64,000 nt of DNA from Malania oleifera (taxonomy: Eukaryota; Streptophyta; Magnoliopsida; Santalales; Ximeniaceae): the NCBI RefSeq assembly GCF_029873635.1, contig NC_080426.1, positions 51,288,093 through 51,352,092 of the forward strand. Direction: 5' to 3'. Within the stretch, counting starts at the first letter, position 1. Each line of letters starts with the position of its first letter. The translations under genes and the position numbers were made by a program. Positions 46,641 to 58,539 of this stretch are shown here, one piece after another. Under the pieces are notes generated by a model that was not told the DNA's origin, searched no databases, and worked only from the letters and a program-made list of their open reading frames with translations.

Positions 46641-49180
46641 AATAAGTACCAAACAAACCCCAAAAACTCCTCTTTAGACTTTAGGATTGAGAATTTAGTG
46701 ATGTCAGCCACATAAACAAAAAAAGGGGTCATGATGACTAATAGGCTTGAGGAATAGTATATGCTTAAAATGTAAAATCTTAGTATGTGTATTTACTATA
46801 CTATTATTATACTAAGAATCCTACAAGAAAGTTAAGCTAATATGATTCCTTTAAGCAAAAATATCCAATCTAACTACCTAATACTTTTATATCATAATGA
46901 TTGGTTAAAATGTTAAAATATTGAATAGCATGCAAATCTTGAGGTATTCAAAGTGAAGGTTGAGAGATTAAGTGTTAAAATATCAGGAACCTTATATCCT
47001 TGCAATGAGTAACATTAAAGAATAAATCCACTTCCAAATGAATTAAAGCATTGTTGTTTAACAAATAATTCTTATTGCTTAACATATGTTTAAATATTAA
47101 AATCCTAAGTTAAGCAGATTATGTCCATTGCATAAGACTGAGCCTTAGGAATAAATCATATTAAAAATCATCTAAACCTAAACTCATTCTTGGAGCCTCA
47201 AATGGTTAAATCAGTCATCATTCTAACCACGAGCACTGATAAATCATAAACTCTATATCTTTCAAGTGTTTATTAAAAGATATCTCGTTATAATCAAATC
47301 AGTGGAATTCTCTAAAGGATCCAAATGGTCTATTAAGACATTTTCCCTTTGTGCATAAAATGTAAAAATCCTTAATCTTGATTAAGCAATTTCCTCCACA
47401 AGAAATTTTTACCATACCATGATCATATCCAGTAAAGATTCATCTATTATAGGCTCGTACCCTTGCTCAAAATTGAAGACACTTATAAGGTACCGTCCAA
47501 TGATTGGATAATTAGAAATACCTAAAGAGCAATATTCAAAAATGAATATCCTCCCAAATTGCTTGTTGTCTAAGTAGTTGGATATATTCACTTCCACAAA
47601 AATATTTTGAATATTGTCCACACACAATGAATATTCTTTTGAACTTAATGATAATTAAATTGTTAAGAGTATTTGCAAAATCTCACTTCACAAGCTCTCA
47701 AACTTCAAGTCAAATCTATTAGAAGATTTTGAATATGTCAAATGGCTAAGTTATATGATATAGGTTTCAATCTATATGATAATGCAAATGACTAGGAAAC
47801 CTATGCATTGAGATCCATAAGAAAATAAACAATATAGGCTTATGACCCTAAAATTGAATTGTTTATGACTTTTTGGTCCTCTAAGCTAAAGCAAGTAAAA
47901 CCAAGTATAAATCATTCAAAATCTTAGAACACTCGACTAAACTGGTGAAGAATGATTACAAAGAAAAGACATAAGAATATAATATGTGCATAACTGAAGG
48001 GGAACAAATTAATTTGAAAATATTATGGCTCTGAAACATAAGCATATTCACATTTAGCATCATCTTTTGTATTTACATCTGATATCAAATCATGAATGAT
48101 ATGTGTACATTCTTTTGTGCATATTGATGCAACATGTTAACCACATGAATTTTTTTTACTACACTGAACTAAACTTGTTGCATGCTTGAAAATATTTAGG
48201 GGAGCTGAGCTCCATTCCTAGAGAAAGAACATAAAGAACTCATGTGCTAGTATCGTTATAGTTGGTCTAAGATATTTTACAATGATTGCTTATATGGCTT
48301 TGAGCTAATAGTGAAATTAATCTTTGATAAGTATAAACATTTCATTTTATCTATATAAGTATTCAAATTCATAGGGGGAGCATTTGAAAATTATTTCCTA
48401 TCTTATTATGTTTACCAATATTTCTTTTGCTTAGATGTGCAGTAAATTTTTTGTGGCATGCACTCAATTATGATGATCATATTGAATACTCTAAATGAAA
48501 AATATATTGCTTTGCCACAAATTCCTTGAGTTAACCATAAGATCTTATTTTGAAATGCATTGATATAATTAGGATCTGTATGGTTAGTCCTTCTGATTAT
48601 AATTCTTTTCAAAATGTACTTAAAGCAAAAATCTAGAGCACAATGTGTTTTGAAGATCCAAAAAGGGAGAGATATATACTAGAGTACAATTTTTATGAGA
48701 ACTAAAGGGAGAGAGAAATTTTTTTTGAGATAAAAAGGAGAAGAGATATTTTTTTAATTACATAATCTACAATGTGTATAAGTTTAAATAAATAAAAAAG
48801 GGGAGAAGAATAGATGACTACAGCAAAAATAGTTTGGTTTGTAAGGGGGAGAAGTAAATTGAATTAACACAGCGAGACATATTTCACAATACAATTTTTA
48901 AAATTTGACGGTTGAATATTTTTAAAAAATTTAAGATTTAAAGGGGGAGAAGAATATAAGGTTATATCCGCACATGTTTTGTTATACACCTTTTTGTTGA
49001 TGTCAAAATGAGGAGAAGAATATCAGGTTATAGCAAAAATAGTTAGCAAAACTAATTGTGTATGAGCATATTTCATATTACTGCATATTTGTTTGTGTAT
49101 TATTTGAGGGGGAGTCATGTTAGGCGCAACTCATTTTATATTTTTGTTCGTGTATATGTCATCATCAAAAATGGACAGAT
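46641..49180 (+). mobile_element. Noncoding interior of the 13-kb element with polypurine-like boxes
   Basis: No pol domain could be read in any frame. From about 48190 to 49115 there are about ten purine boxes of the kind GGGGGAGAAG, the last being GAGGGGGAG at about 49105. Some lie in longer repeats (GGGAGAAGAATA followed by GGTTATA). The 3' LTR starts at 49181. Confidence 0.65.
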
Positions 49181-51361
49181 TGTTGACTCTATGAACTCAA
49201 TCCTCTTTTCATAATAACAAATCATTTAGTATTTGATCTGTACATTGAGATTGTGAACAGGAACAATATTTAGCATACAAGGAAGGCTAGAAAGTCATGG
49301 AAGTCATGAAGATTAAAGCATATACATCTTGACACAATCCATTGAACTAAAAGAGTGGAAGAATGAAGATGCAAGCAGCAAGAACTAGATCATCATGGGA
49401 ATGGGTATTTAGAATTGAATGTATTTAAATATTTAATATGATTTAATTCGAAACTCAAAATATACCTTAAACTGACCTTAGGACTCATGCATCTCATGAA
49501 CATCTTTAGGAGATATTTATGGACTTAGAAATTTTTTAAAAAACCCTCAAAAAATATTTTATAAAAGAGTAAAGAAAGAGAGCAAAACAGATTTTTGAAA
49601 CTAAAATGAAAAAAAACCAGAAAGTGTTTTGTTCAGAAGACCGAACTCCCTACCCAAAAGTCTGAAGTGTCAACTTCAGAAGACTGAAGTGTACGCTCAG
49701 ACGTCTGAATAATTTCTTCAGAAGACCGAAGATTAAGTTCAGTCGTCTGAAGATTTATTGGATAAACATAGAAACAGGCAGAAACACATTAGAAGATTGA
49801 ACCTTGACTTCAATCGTCTGAACCCGCAACTTTAGAAGTCTGAACACCAACTTCAGACGTCTAACCCTATGTCCAATTCAATTTTTCAAAACTTTAAGGA
49901 ACTTCAGTCGTCTGAGCCCTACTCCTCAGTCGTCTAAACCCGCGGGAAGATTAAAAATTTAAACTTTAGCGAGAGAACACGCGAGTTATTTTTTAATCAA
50001 GTTGATCCAACGGTTAAGACTCATCCTAAGGGCAAGTTTACCTATATAATCAACATCTAAACCCTAGTGCCCTAACCTTTGGCATACGATTGAGTGTATT
50101 AAATGCTTAGCACAACTTAGGAGAGCATTGAACACAATGCTGAAATTCTTGCTTGGGATTTCACAGCTTATATGTCAAATCTGAGCTAAGACTACATTGA
50201 TCTTCAAAAAACATTCTAGCAATTGTTGTGCATTCAATTTGATATTGAGGTTTGGTAAATCAATTTATTTGTTAATACTTATTCTTAAAGAGTTTTTCAT
50301 CTTAAAATCTATTATTGAATATTATTTGAGATTGATCTTGAGTATATTTATATGCATATAGATTGTTTTGACAAGATCACTACTTGAGAAAAGTTTTGTC
50401 ATTGGTTAAATATTTTTTATTCAAGTGTGTATTCATTTAAAGACTTGATATTTTCGATATTATAAAATCACTTAATTAAATATCCTTAAAGCTCATAACT
50501 ATATATATATTATTGTGGGATATTTTTTTAAAAATATTATATTAGGTTTTTGATCTTTGGAACTCATATATATATAGATAGATAGATACATATTTATATA
50601 CAAATATCATATTGTGTTTTGGATATTTGGAAGAAAACCTATTGATCTAGAATTTTATAATATTCAAGACAAATTTTTTAATAAATTCACATTTGGTATT
50701 CTATCATCTAGTAAGTTGAACTAAAATCCTAAGTTCTCCAAAACATTTACTCATACAAATCAAAGGAAAATTTTGTGAAGCATATCATTCATATAACAAG
50801 TACATCGTTACATACATACTGAACTTCAAGTTTTATAATATAGATATGTGTTAGGTTTTTTATTGTACTCACTAACTTTGTTAGAAGTAATATTGAGTTA
50901 TTTTTACAGATTTGAAATTCTATATTGTAATCACGATTCAAGTTGTGAACCGAGTGAGGAGGGAGTTGTGCCTCTTGTAAACAGCGGAGGTAAGAGAAGC
51001 TCCGTCCCGGTTAAAGGTGCAGAGATTTAGTGAAATCCTTGAGTAGGTTGCTCAAGGCGATGACGTAAGCTGGGTTAACTGAATCTCGTAAAAATTGTAT
51101 TTGTCTTCTCTCTTCCCTTACTCCTTTAAATTTCCGCAACGCATTTCATTACCTATCTTGCATGTGTGTATGTTGAACAACCTCACACACACTTGATAAT
51201 TAATTGGGTAAAATAGAAGTTATTGATATAATAATTTGAATCAATTTCAAACTCTTGCAATTAATTTGTTAAAATAGAAATATGGATTAAGTGGTAAATA
51301 ATCTTAAAAATTTTTAAATACCCAATTCATCCCACCTCTTGGGATTATACCTGAATTAACA
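49181..51361 (+). repeat. 3' LTR of the 13-kb element
   Basis: Uninterrupted 2181-bp copy starting TGTTGACTC and ending TGAATTAACA. The palindromic motif array lies at 49628-49940 and CCTATATAATC at 50041-50051. The target duplication CAAGT follows. Confidence 0.88.
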
Positions 51362-51366
51362 CAAGT

Positions 51367-53690
51367 CACTACAAATTACTAGTCCAACATGAGCGCTGGA
51401 CTGAGCCAAATCCAACTAATTCCATGAAGTGTCATTCATCAATTGATTATCCTGCAAAACTGAGAGAGAAAATGAGGAAAGTATAAAACATAGTACCACA
51501 TACAGCAAAACAAATAATATTGGAGATCCATCAAGATTTGAATGAATTTACATGAAAAAATAAGAGCATCAATAATAGCAGCATGTCTTTAGATTAAAAT
51601 ATTGGTGCAATTTATAAAAAAAATAGAATGGAGAAAAATACAACGGGAAAAAAAAAGGGGGCATAAAAGCAACCAATGGCATAGGAATTTAGAAATCCAA
51701 AAATACAACTTTGTACCTTCTTTTATGTCTATAAATTTAGCTATTAATTTAAGTTCCACATTAGGTCTGCAAACCAAATTCATTTCACCATTCCATTCTC
51801 ATTTCTATTTCATAGTTTCCAAAGGGACTCAAGAGAGCAGGTAATTGCCAAAATCACATGAACCAAACACACCATCATGTTCAAGTCATTGGCCATTCTT
51901 CCATCCCTGCATTTTAATTAGCCCTGCTTGCAGATGATAGACAACGCATGCATAATAATTATAATTGTCATAATTAAAATGATAGTAATGAAGAAGAGGT
52001 ATCGCAGGTGGATGATGATAATGGCGATCACCCATAGAAGATGAATAAGAAGGGTGACCAAAAGAGGATGGAGGTCGGAGGATGGGGTATGCCAACTACA
52101 GTTACATTAAGTGTTTGAAGAACCAAGCAGCAGGTATAGGAGGAAATGCCATGGATGAGAGTGGAGAATTCATGGCAGGTGGAGAAGTAGGGAACAAACA
52201 TAAAGAATTGTTGTTCATCCAAAAACCATGGTGAACTGAAGGCGATTGTGGATGGTCATGGTTCAGCATCCCTCATTGGGGTTGCCTTTCACAGAAAGGA
52301 AAATGGATTGTCATGGTTCAACATGGAATGATTTAAAAGAACAAATCCAAACAAATGAAAACTCTGACAAAGACCCATAAATGTGCTAGTGTAGAGTGCA
52401 TACAATGTTGGGCATTGAGATTTTTAAAAACAAAAAACAAACAAAGCAAGCCTTAAAAGGAGGGCTGCGCTGAGTAACTAACAGCTAGCATAAAACTCAT
52501 CAGATCACTATGATATGAGATTTTAAAAAATAATAATAATTTAAAAAAATGATAATCATCTAAGTAATTGTCTACACCAATCCTTTCTACAGGAAGTTCT
52601 TTAGACACGTGCAATTATTAAAAGAAAATGCCAAACTCTTAAATCATTTAACCCTTCCATACTAATGCAATATCATTCACTACATAAACTTCACACTTCC
52701 TTTTTTTCCTTTAATCACAATTGATAGGCCCCTACCAAAATCTATTAAAAAGGCCACAACTAACAAAGCAAGGGCTAGTTGTGCCACTCAAGACCCCCTT
52801 TTATATTTCTTAAAAACCATTACCCCCCACCCGTATCATGGACTCACAGAAGGTTTCTTTCTGATACAAAACATAACCCCAAACTTTTATAAACTTTAAA
52901 ATTCTACATGGCTTGCGTACCAACTTTAAATCTGAATTGAAGCATAATAAAAGTATAAAATATATTGAGATCAAGTAGTTGCAATACTGGATTTATATTT
53001 GATATGACAAGAATATCAGTTAGGTTTTTCCACAGGCAACAAAAAAAAAATCATAAAAGGAAAAACACTAATATATTTTTGGGCATCCTCCACTGTTTGA
53101 AAGCATCACCGCATTCCATTAGCATCAACAGTGAAGAACAATCTTAGAGTAGGAACATTGAAATATTGAACCTTAGCAGTCAGAATAGGACCATTTTAGG
53201 ATTTTCTAAAATGCGAAGCAATCAAATCTCATACCATCATTAGTGATGTGGTGACCATTTTTCAAAATGACTTCATTTAATCCAATAAAATTTTACGTTG
53301 AAAGGTAATGCAAAAGCAATATAGCAATTCATTTTGTAAAACATCTAAACACACCCTAAGGCAACAAATAAAGATAAAGGAATTGAAATAAGCAGTGAAA
53401 GGGCACCAAGTACCTCAAGAAAGAACACATCACTTCTGTGATTCCGTTAGCAAAAAATAATAATAAATAAATAAAATAAAAACTATACCCGAACAAAAAT
53501 TGCAACAATATTGAGATCAACATGCCGAGATCTGTTGCTATCAACCACTTTACATCTTCGATAGAGTCCAAAGCATTGACAGAGGAACAAAACTGAAATG
53601 GCAAGAGGAATTTCAGTTAATGTGTATTCTGGATTTACAAACATTTGCAATTATATATTATTAAATAGTAAACTAGAAAAATAACAGATT
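51367..53690. other. Unassigned stretch between the 13-kb element and the LINE
   Basis: AT-rich, with no protein of known family. A Tyr/His/Pro-rich minus-strand reading at 52250-51886 and a short exon-like reading near 53600-53520 (SVNALDSIEDVKWLIATDLG) were seen but cannot be assigned. Confidence 0.4.
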
Positions 53691-53704
53691 TTTAAAAGGA
53701 AATC

Positions 53705-54403
53705 ATTTTTTTTTAATCTGTAAATGTAAATTTGTATTGATCAAAAGTGGTATATACATGATACACTGGGCATACCCAGGAATGAAATCAAAATACTTAC
53801 AAGTTTGTCTCCAAGTTGTTAAAAGAACAACCGAAGGGAACTACACAATACAATCAAAACCTGGGCATACCTAACCCAGGGACCCCAAGCCAATCAAGAA
53901 GAAAAGGGAAACCTTTCATCTCAATTCCCATACTCAAGGAGGTAAGGAAATTTGTCATATAATGTTCTATAGATATGCATCTGAATAAATTTAATAATTG
54001 CTTCAGTCGGTGTATCTTTGCCTTCAAATATTCTTTTGTTTCTAAAATGCCACAAACACAATAAACAGTCGTTGCCAAACAAGTCCTCTTAGCAACCGTT
54101 TGAATTCCAGTCCCTCTAGTCACCTTTTGCAACCATTTGAGGGCAGCTTTTAGTGTTGTCATGGCCCTAGACCACCCAAGCCATCCCCTTAAATGATTCC
54201 AAACTTCTGCAGAAACACTGCACTTAAAGAAGAGATGCTCCACCATTTCAGGCCCTGAATTGCAGAAAACATAAGGGCCATCCCTTCCTTCGCCCATGAG
54301 CTTGTCACTTGAAAGAAAATTTCCTTCAGCACTCAACCACAATATGAAAGAATGCTTAGGTTACAGCCATTCTTCCATATCGGAGAATGCCATGGCCTTT
54401 TAG
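53705..54403 (-). mobile_element. 5'-truncated L1-type LINE fragment with 14-bp target duplication
   Basis: The minus strand encodes YVFCNSGPEMVEHLFFKCSV and VWNHLRGWLGWSRAMTTLKA, the Cys/His zf-RVT segment found near the C-terminus of plant L1 reverse transcriptases. The frame at 54342-53854 runs without a stop. The 3' end on the minus strand finishes in an A run (plus T run at 53707-53716). TTTAAAAGGAAATC is present at 53691-53704 and 54404-54417. The length, tail and perfect direct repeat are those of a target-primed, 5'-truncated insertion. Confidence 0.9.
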
Positions 54404-55271
54404 TTTAAAAGGAAATCTTATTACAGATATGTTAAAAGGTCATAAAATTAGGTGTGCGTGTCCTTTTACCTCCTTAATTATCTCATGCATTTTTTGTCTA
54501 TCGCAAACACGGAGTTTCTATTAACCAATTATTTTCTTTTTCTTTTTTATTTTGAAAAATACAACTCATGTTTTTTCATTAAGATATTTTTATTTTAATT
54601 TGAAATTCATAAAAATATTTGTTAAATGTTTTAAACTTCTCAAGCTAACAATTATTCTTTAAGTAGTCATCTACTTGTTCAATCGGCATTTAATCATGGA
54701 AAGACCAGACTGAATATTTGTTCCTATTCGATTAGAAGTCGTGTTTTTTAGGGGGAAAAAAAATTATAGCATTTCTAATTTTCTAAGAGAACTCAAATAC
54801 TTCAACCAATAAATTACTTTCTAAATTTTTTTTAGATTTTTTTTAAAAAAAAAATACATATTTATCATGTTTTTGAAAAATACTAACCAATTTTTCTTGG
54901 TTGTTCAACTTTTTATTTAAAACTGTATTTCTATTTTTTTTAAAGAATGTAAACAACATATTTCATCCTATTGGATTATTTTTATTCTAAGTTAAAAATT
55001 ATTTTCTCAAAAGTATAACATTGCTCTCACATATTTTGTAGTAAAAAATTAATTTTAAAAAATATAATAATAAATATTTATAGACAAAGTACAGTTACAA
55101 TGAACCACAAAAAAATCACCTTAGCTAATTATATTTTATGCATTAAAAATAATGCTTGACATAGAATATACTCAAATAATTTTACGTGCAGTATGTTAAT
55201 CTCAGATCATTAGAAGGGAAGGGCTTGCCTTATATATGACAGAATTACTTTGCTAGTGACATCAGACATGT

Positions 55272-56690
55272 CTATTGGCATGAACTCCTTTTCTGACTGC
55301 AAGGCCTACTTGCTGGAACATCCCTTGAAGTGCCAATAGAAGTTTTAGCATCTTCTTCCACATGCTTCTCCTCGTCACTTGCAACATCAAAAATTTTGGT
55401 TTTGTCTGTTGACTCTTCCCCATCTTCTGGCAACTTCCCCATGGTTTTCTGTTTCGAAAACTGGTCCAAAAGCTCTCTGAGTTTTGCTTTCTTTGAATTC
55501 AAGACCCCAAGAAACTAGTGGCAGAAAAGGGCAAATTATCCCTACTGTAGACTACCTATTACATAAAATATATAGGTTTTTTTAATAGAAAAGAAAATAT
55601 TATTAAAGACCGAAAACTATATAAAGCACTAAAGCAGAGGACAAGAAGTCCACATAGAAAAGAAAATTCAAAAAAAATACAAAAAATAAACCACGGCAGA
55701 TATAGAATTGGATCTGCTCCAATATAGGGAATTATATACAAGAAGCATAGCAAAATTGTTCAAACTACAAAATTAGAAAAGTACGATTGAGCAAAAACAT
55801 TGGTAGAATTTGAGTGCAAGAAACTTTAGAAAGCAGCCTGACTGTGTCTAACCAATATTCCAAAGCACATTTTTCATTTTTCAAATTAAGAAAACATAAA
55901 TTTTAGAAATCACTTCTATCTCTTGAACAGTTGCCCTCAAATGCATCCCTATAATGCACTGCTTGACATCAAACAAAGGCCGCAAATATAGGGCATGCGG
56001 ACACTGAGGCATATGATACCTATCTGATGGAGAAAAAATCCTATTTGACATTAATCAGCTTCCCGTCCCAAGAAAGAATAAGTGTTTTATACTTTTATCA
56101 AATTGGAGACAGAAAGGAGTTTCTTAAACTTAAAGCATGTAATCTAACAGCATCTCATGAGAGGAGTGTACCAGCTAAGCAGTAAATCTATCTCATTAAA
56201 GGTGTCATAAGGCACAACCTGCAACAAGCATATGTCCAATTCTGACAATTACTAACAGTAACAAGTTAATCTGCAGATGAAATATATGGAAGGAGATGAA
56301 AATATGATGACCACTGCTCCAACCTTGGTAATGTGAAACATGAAAACACAAAATACACAGCTTTGCATAGATTGCAGATTCAAATTCTGTCTTCTCATCA
56401 CTGAATTTCTCACTTTGTGCTGAACACTTTTCAGCTTCCACCTTTAGCCTCTCAAATGATTTGGTCTTCCTAATAACTTCTTCCTGTTTGTGTGACAAAG
56501 AAGCCCAATGAGAAAGGACGTCTATTAGCATTGACATTTCCAAAGAAAACAACAATGCAAAAATCTTACACTTAGCCTTATGTTTGCATCCATAAGAAAG
56601 TCCAATATCTCTGCTGTAGTTTTTTTACTGTCAGCCGATGGTTGACACTTCCAACGCCACAAATGTCCATTACATAATGTGGTTTGTACT
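55272..56690 (-). pseudogene. XRCC4: XRCC4-like DNA repair gene, three tail exons, head domain not found
   Basis: XRCC4 is the scaffold partner of DNA ligase IV in non-homologous end joining. Exons on the minus strand: about 56690-56570 (LWRWKCQPSADSKKTTAEIL, LDFLMDANIRLS), 56483-56361 (EEVIRKTKSFERLKVEAEKC to EFESAIYAK) and 55514-55272 (FLGVLNSKKAKLRELLDQFS to the stop). They match the end of the head and the coiled-coil stalk and tail of plant XRCC4, in order. The first intron (GTAAGA donor, AACAG acceptor, 86 bp) is normal. After YAK the expected GT donor reads CTGTGT at 56360, and the next GT would shift the frame. The N-terminal head exons are not found between 56690 and 57934; a hAT-like insertion lies right upstream. 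It may be a displaced gene end or a pseudogene. Confidence 0.78.
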
Positions 56691-56704
56691 ATGTATCAAT
56701 GTTT

Positions 56705-57345
56705 TAAAAGGCAAAGGCATAAGGCAAGGCATTTTACCCCCAATGGGGTGAGGCATAAGCCTCAAGCCGTTGAAGATGAGCCTAAGTCATAGCATTACAA
56801 AATTCACACTATTTTCATAGTTCAAAGTTTAAACTTTTAAATAAACATTACAAAATCAAATTCAAAGAGAGGGATAGTAGCATATTGGACCAAGAGAGCT
56901 CATCCCATTTCCAGTCAAACTTAAAATGTCGCATGTTTGACCTAGACTCTCCTTGCTTCAAACTTCAAAGTTCAGTTGGAGATATCCAGGAGCCTCGAGG
57001 GGTGATTCAATGAGCCTCAAGAAGCGAGAGAGATACATGAAGACTTATAACGTGGGAGAGAGATTCTCAAGGACACATTAGGGGGAGAGAGAGAGAGAGA
57101 GAGAGACGATGGTCCATTTGGAGGAGCAGTCTCACCAGAGAAGTATTGCTGGGGTGATCAATGGTCGAGACGAAGAAACTACTTTGTCAAGCGGCTGCTT
57201 CATCGAACATGAAGAGCAGTCTCACAAAAAACGGAGAGGGGCAATTGTGCCCTAATTTTTATTTTCTTTTAAAAATAAGTAAAAATATGGGAATGGAAAG
57301 GCATGCATGCCTTAGGTCTTGAGGGGTAAAGGCGAGCATTTATGG
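56705..57345. mobile_element. hAT-like miniature element (border approximate)
   Basis: Left end has AAGGCATAAGGCAAGGC and a TTTTACCCCCAATGGGGTG-like block; right end, inverted, has GGCATGCATGCCTTAGG, TTGAGGGGTAAAGGCGAG. The ends are imperfect inverted repeats rich in AGGC, like the ends of many plant hAT elements. No transposase is inside; a GA run lies at 57080-57105. It separates the XRCC4 exons from anything upstream. Confidence 0.5.
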
Positions 57346-57933
57346 CTGAGGCAAATGGTTCCACCTTGCACAATATCAGAATAATGTATTCATCAAATGC
57401 CTTGTTTAATGCATGGCAATTATTCGTGGGGAGAAAATGTACAATCCCTAGAACATTAATGAATAATATAAACTTAAAAAGTTCCAAAACAATGAAACAA
57501 TCAACTCCAGTGGGCTCAAATTGGTTCTCCAATTCTCATAACCAATTTTGAGTGAAGAAAATAATCATAAAAAATATACTAGGAATTATACATGACATAA
57601 TACCAGATTCTTTATTGTCCTCGGCAACAAAATGTGGGGTGCAAGTTTACGACGTAAGCTGCACTTTGTCAAAGATAGATTATTACAAAAAAGGACTACA
57701 AAAAAAATAATAACCTGTGAGAAGACTCACTCACAGCCCAACATCATCTTATCATCCACCAGTACCTAACATTTCATAACATTGGTCCTCAATATTTATG
57801 TTTTCTATTTGACCTTGCATTCCAATAAAACCAGAATGACCAAGTGACTCACTCAGAAGAGCAAGCAGGATACACCAGATGAGGTTTAAAAGCCTCGGGT
57901 GCTTACCAAAAAAGTAGGTTTAGGTTCTTGCAC

Positions 57934-58263
57934 TTAGCCAAGCTGTTTTGTCCAGTCAAAGGGCTCCCAATCATGAGCAAAACTCACTACTGCTTGCTTT
58001 TGGGCCTCTAATGACTCGAGCCTCCTGCGACGGTGCATGTCTTCCTCAGGCAAACGCAGCATACCCCTTATTACATTAAGGCCAAGGCTGCTTTTGAATT
58101 GTTTTTCATCATCTATAACGTGAACAAAGCCCCTGTTAAGACCAAACTCAACGTGGAAGTAGGGGAAGTCCTTGGGAATCGAACCACGCAATCCCTTTTT
58201 ACTTGTATCAATGAGCTTCTTTGCATTGTGCTGACTCCACTCATCTTCAGCTTCATCAATTGC
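57934..58263 (-). CDS. CWF19L2: Terminal exon of a CWF19L2 (CwfJ-like) splicing factor
   Basis: CWF19-like 2 proteins associate with the spliceosome and are related to factors that act with the lariat debranching enzyme. The exon starts after a TTTTAG acceptor and codes 109 residues: AIDEAEDEWSQHNAKKLIDT, GLRGSIPKDFPYFHVEFGLN, RGFVHVIDDEKQFKSSLGLN, and it ends EPFDWTKQLG. This is the CwfJ C-terminal domain 2, up to the natural end of the protein, with no break. The preceding exons (CwfJ domain 1 and the rest) are not visible up to 64000. The intron would have to be more than 5.7 kb and filled with hAT remains, or the exon is orphaned. The XRCC4-like exons follow 1.2 kb downstream on the same strand. 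Confidence 0.85.
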   Translation of the reverse strand, partial: AIDEAEDEWSQHNAKKLIDTSKKGLRGSIPKDFPYFHVEFGLNRGFVHVIDDEKQFKSSLGLNVIRGMLRLPEEDMHRRRRLESLEAQKQAVVSFAHDWEPFDWTKQLG

Positions 58264-58539
58264 CTAAAATAGACTTTGATAAGAAATTAGTATATTGGAA
58301 GAAATTCAAAACTAAATTTTCACATTATATATAATAGTGAAGAACGTCTGAGGAAAACATGAAATGTGTTAGGTGATTGTTAATATCTTGCAAAACGTCA
58401 CTTAAATCAATGATAATAATAATATAAAATTAATAATAAGAATGACAACAGTACAATCATACATTCTAATTATTATTGACCACAAAAAAGCACCACATAT
58501 ATTATTCTTTGCAAGTGAATGCTAGTTTTAGAGCTGCAA

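Larger units (their letters stand above)
38335..51361 (+). mobile_element. SIRE-like copia element, 13 kb, gag-type coding part only
   Basis: LTRs at 38335-45246 (interrupted) and 49181-51361. The perfect target duplication CAAGT lies at 38330-38334 and 51362-51366. The primer-binding site TTTGGTATCAAAGCC is at 45247-45261. The inside (45262-49180) holds a gag-like region with a coiled coil and a zinc-knuckle-like piece, but no protease, integrase or reverse transcriptase could be read. It therefore looks like a non-autonomous, gag-bearing derivative. The LTRs differ by roughly 10 percent in the first 300 bp by eye, older than the Tekay-like insertion. Clade is tentative. Confidence 0.85.
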
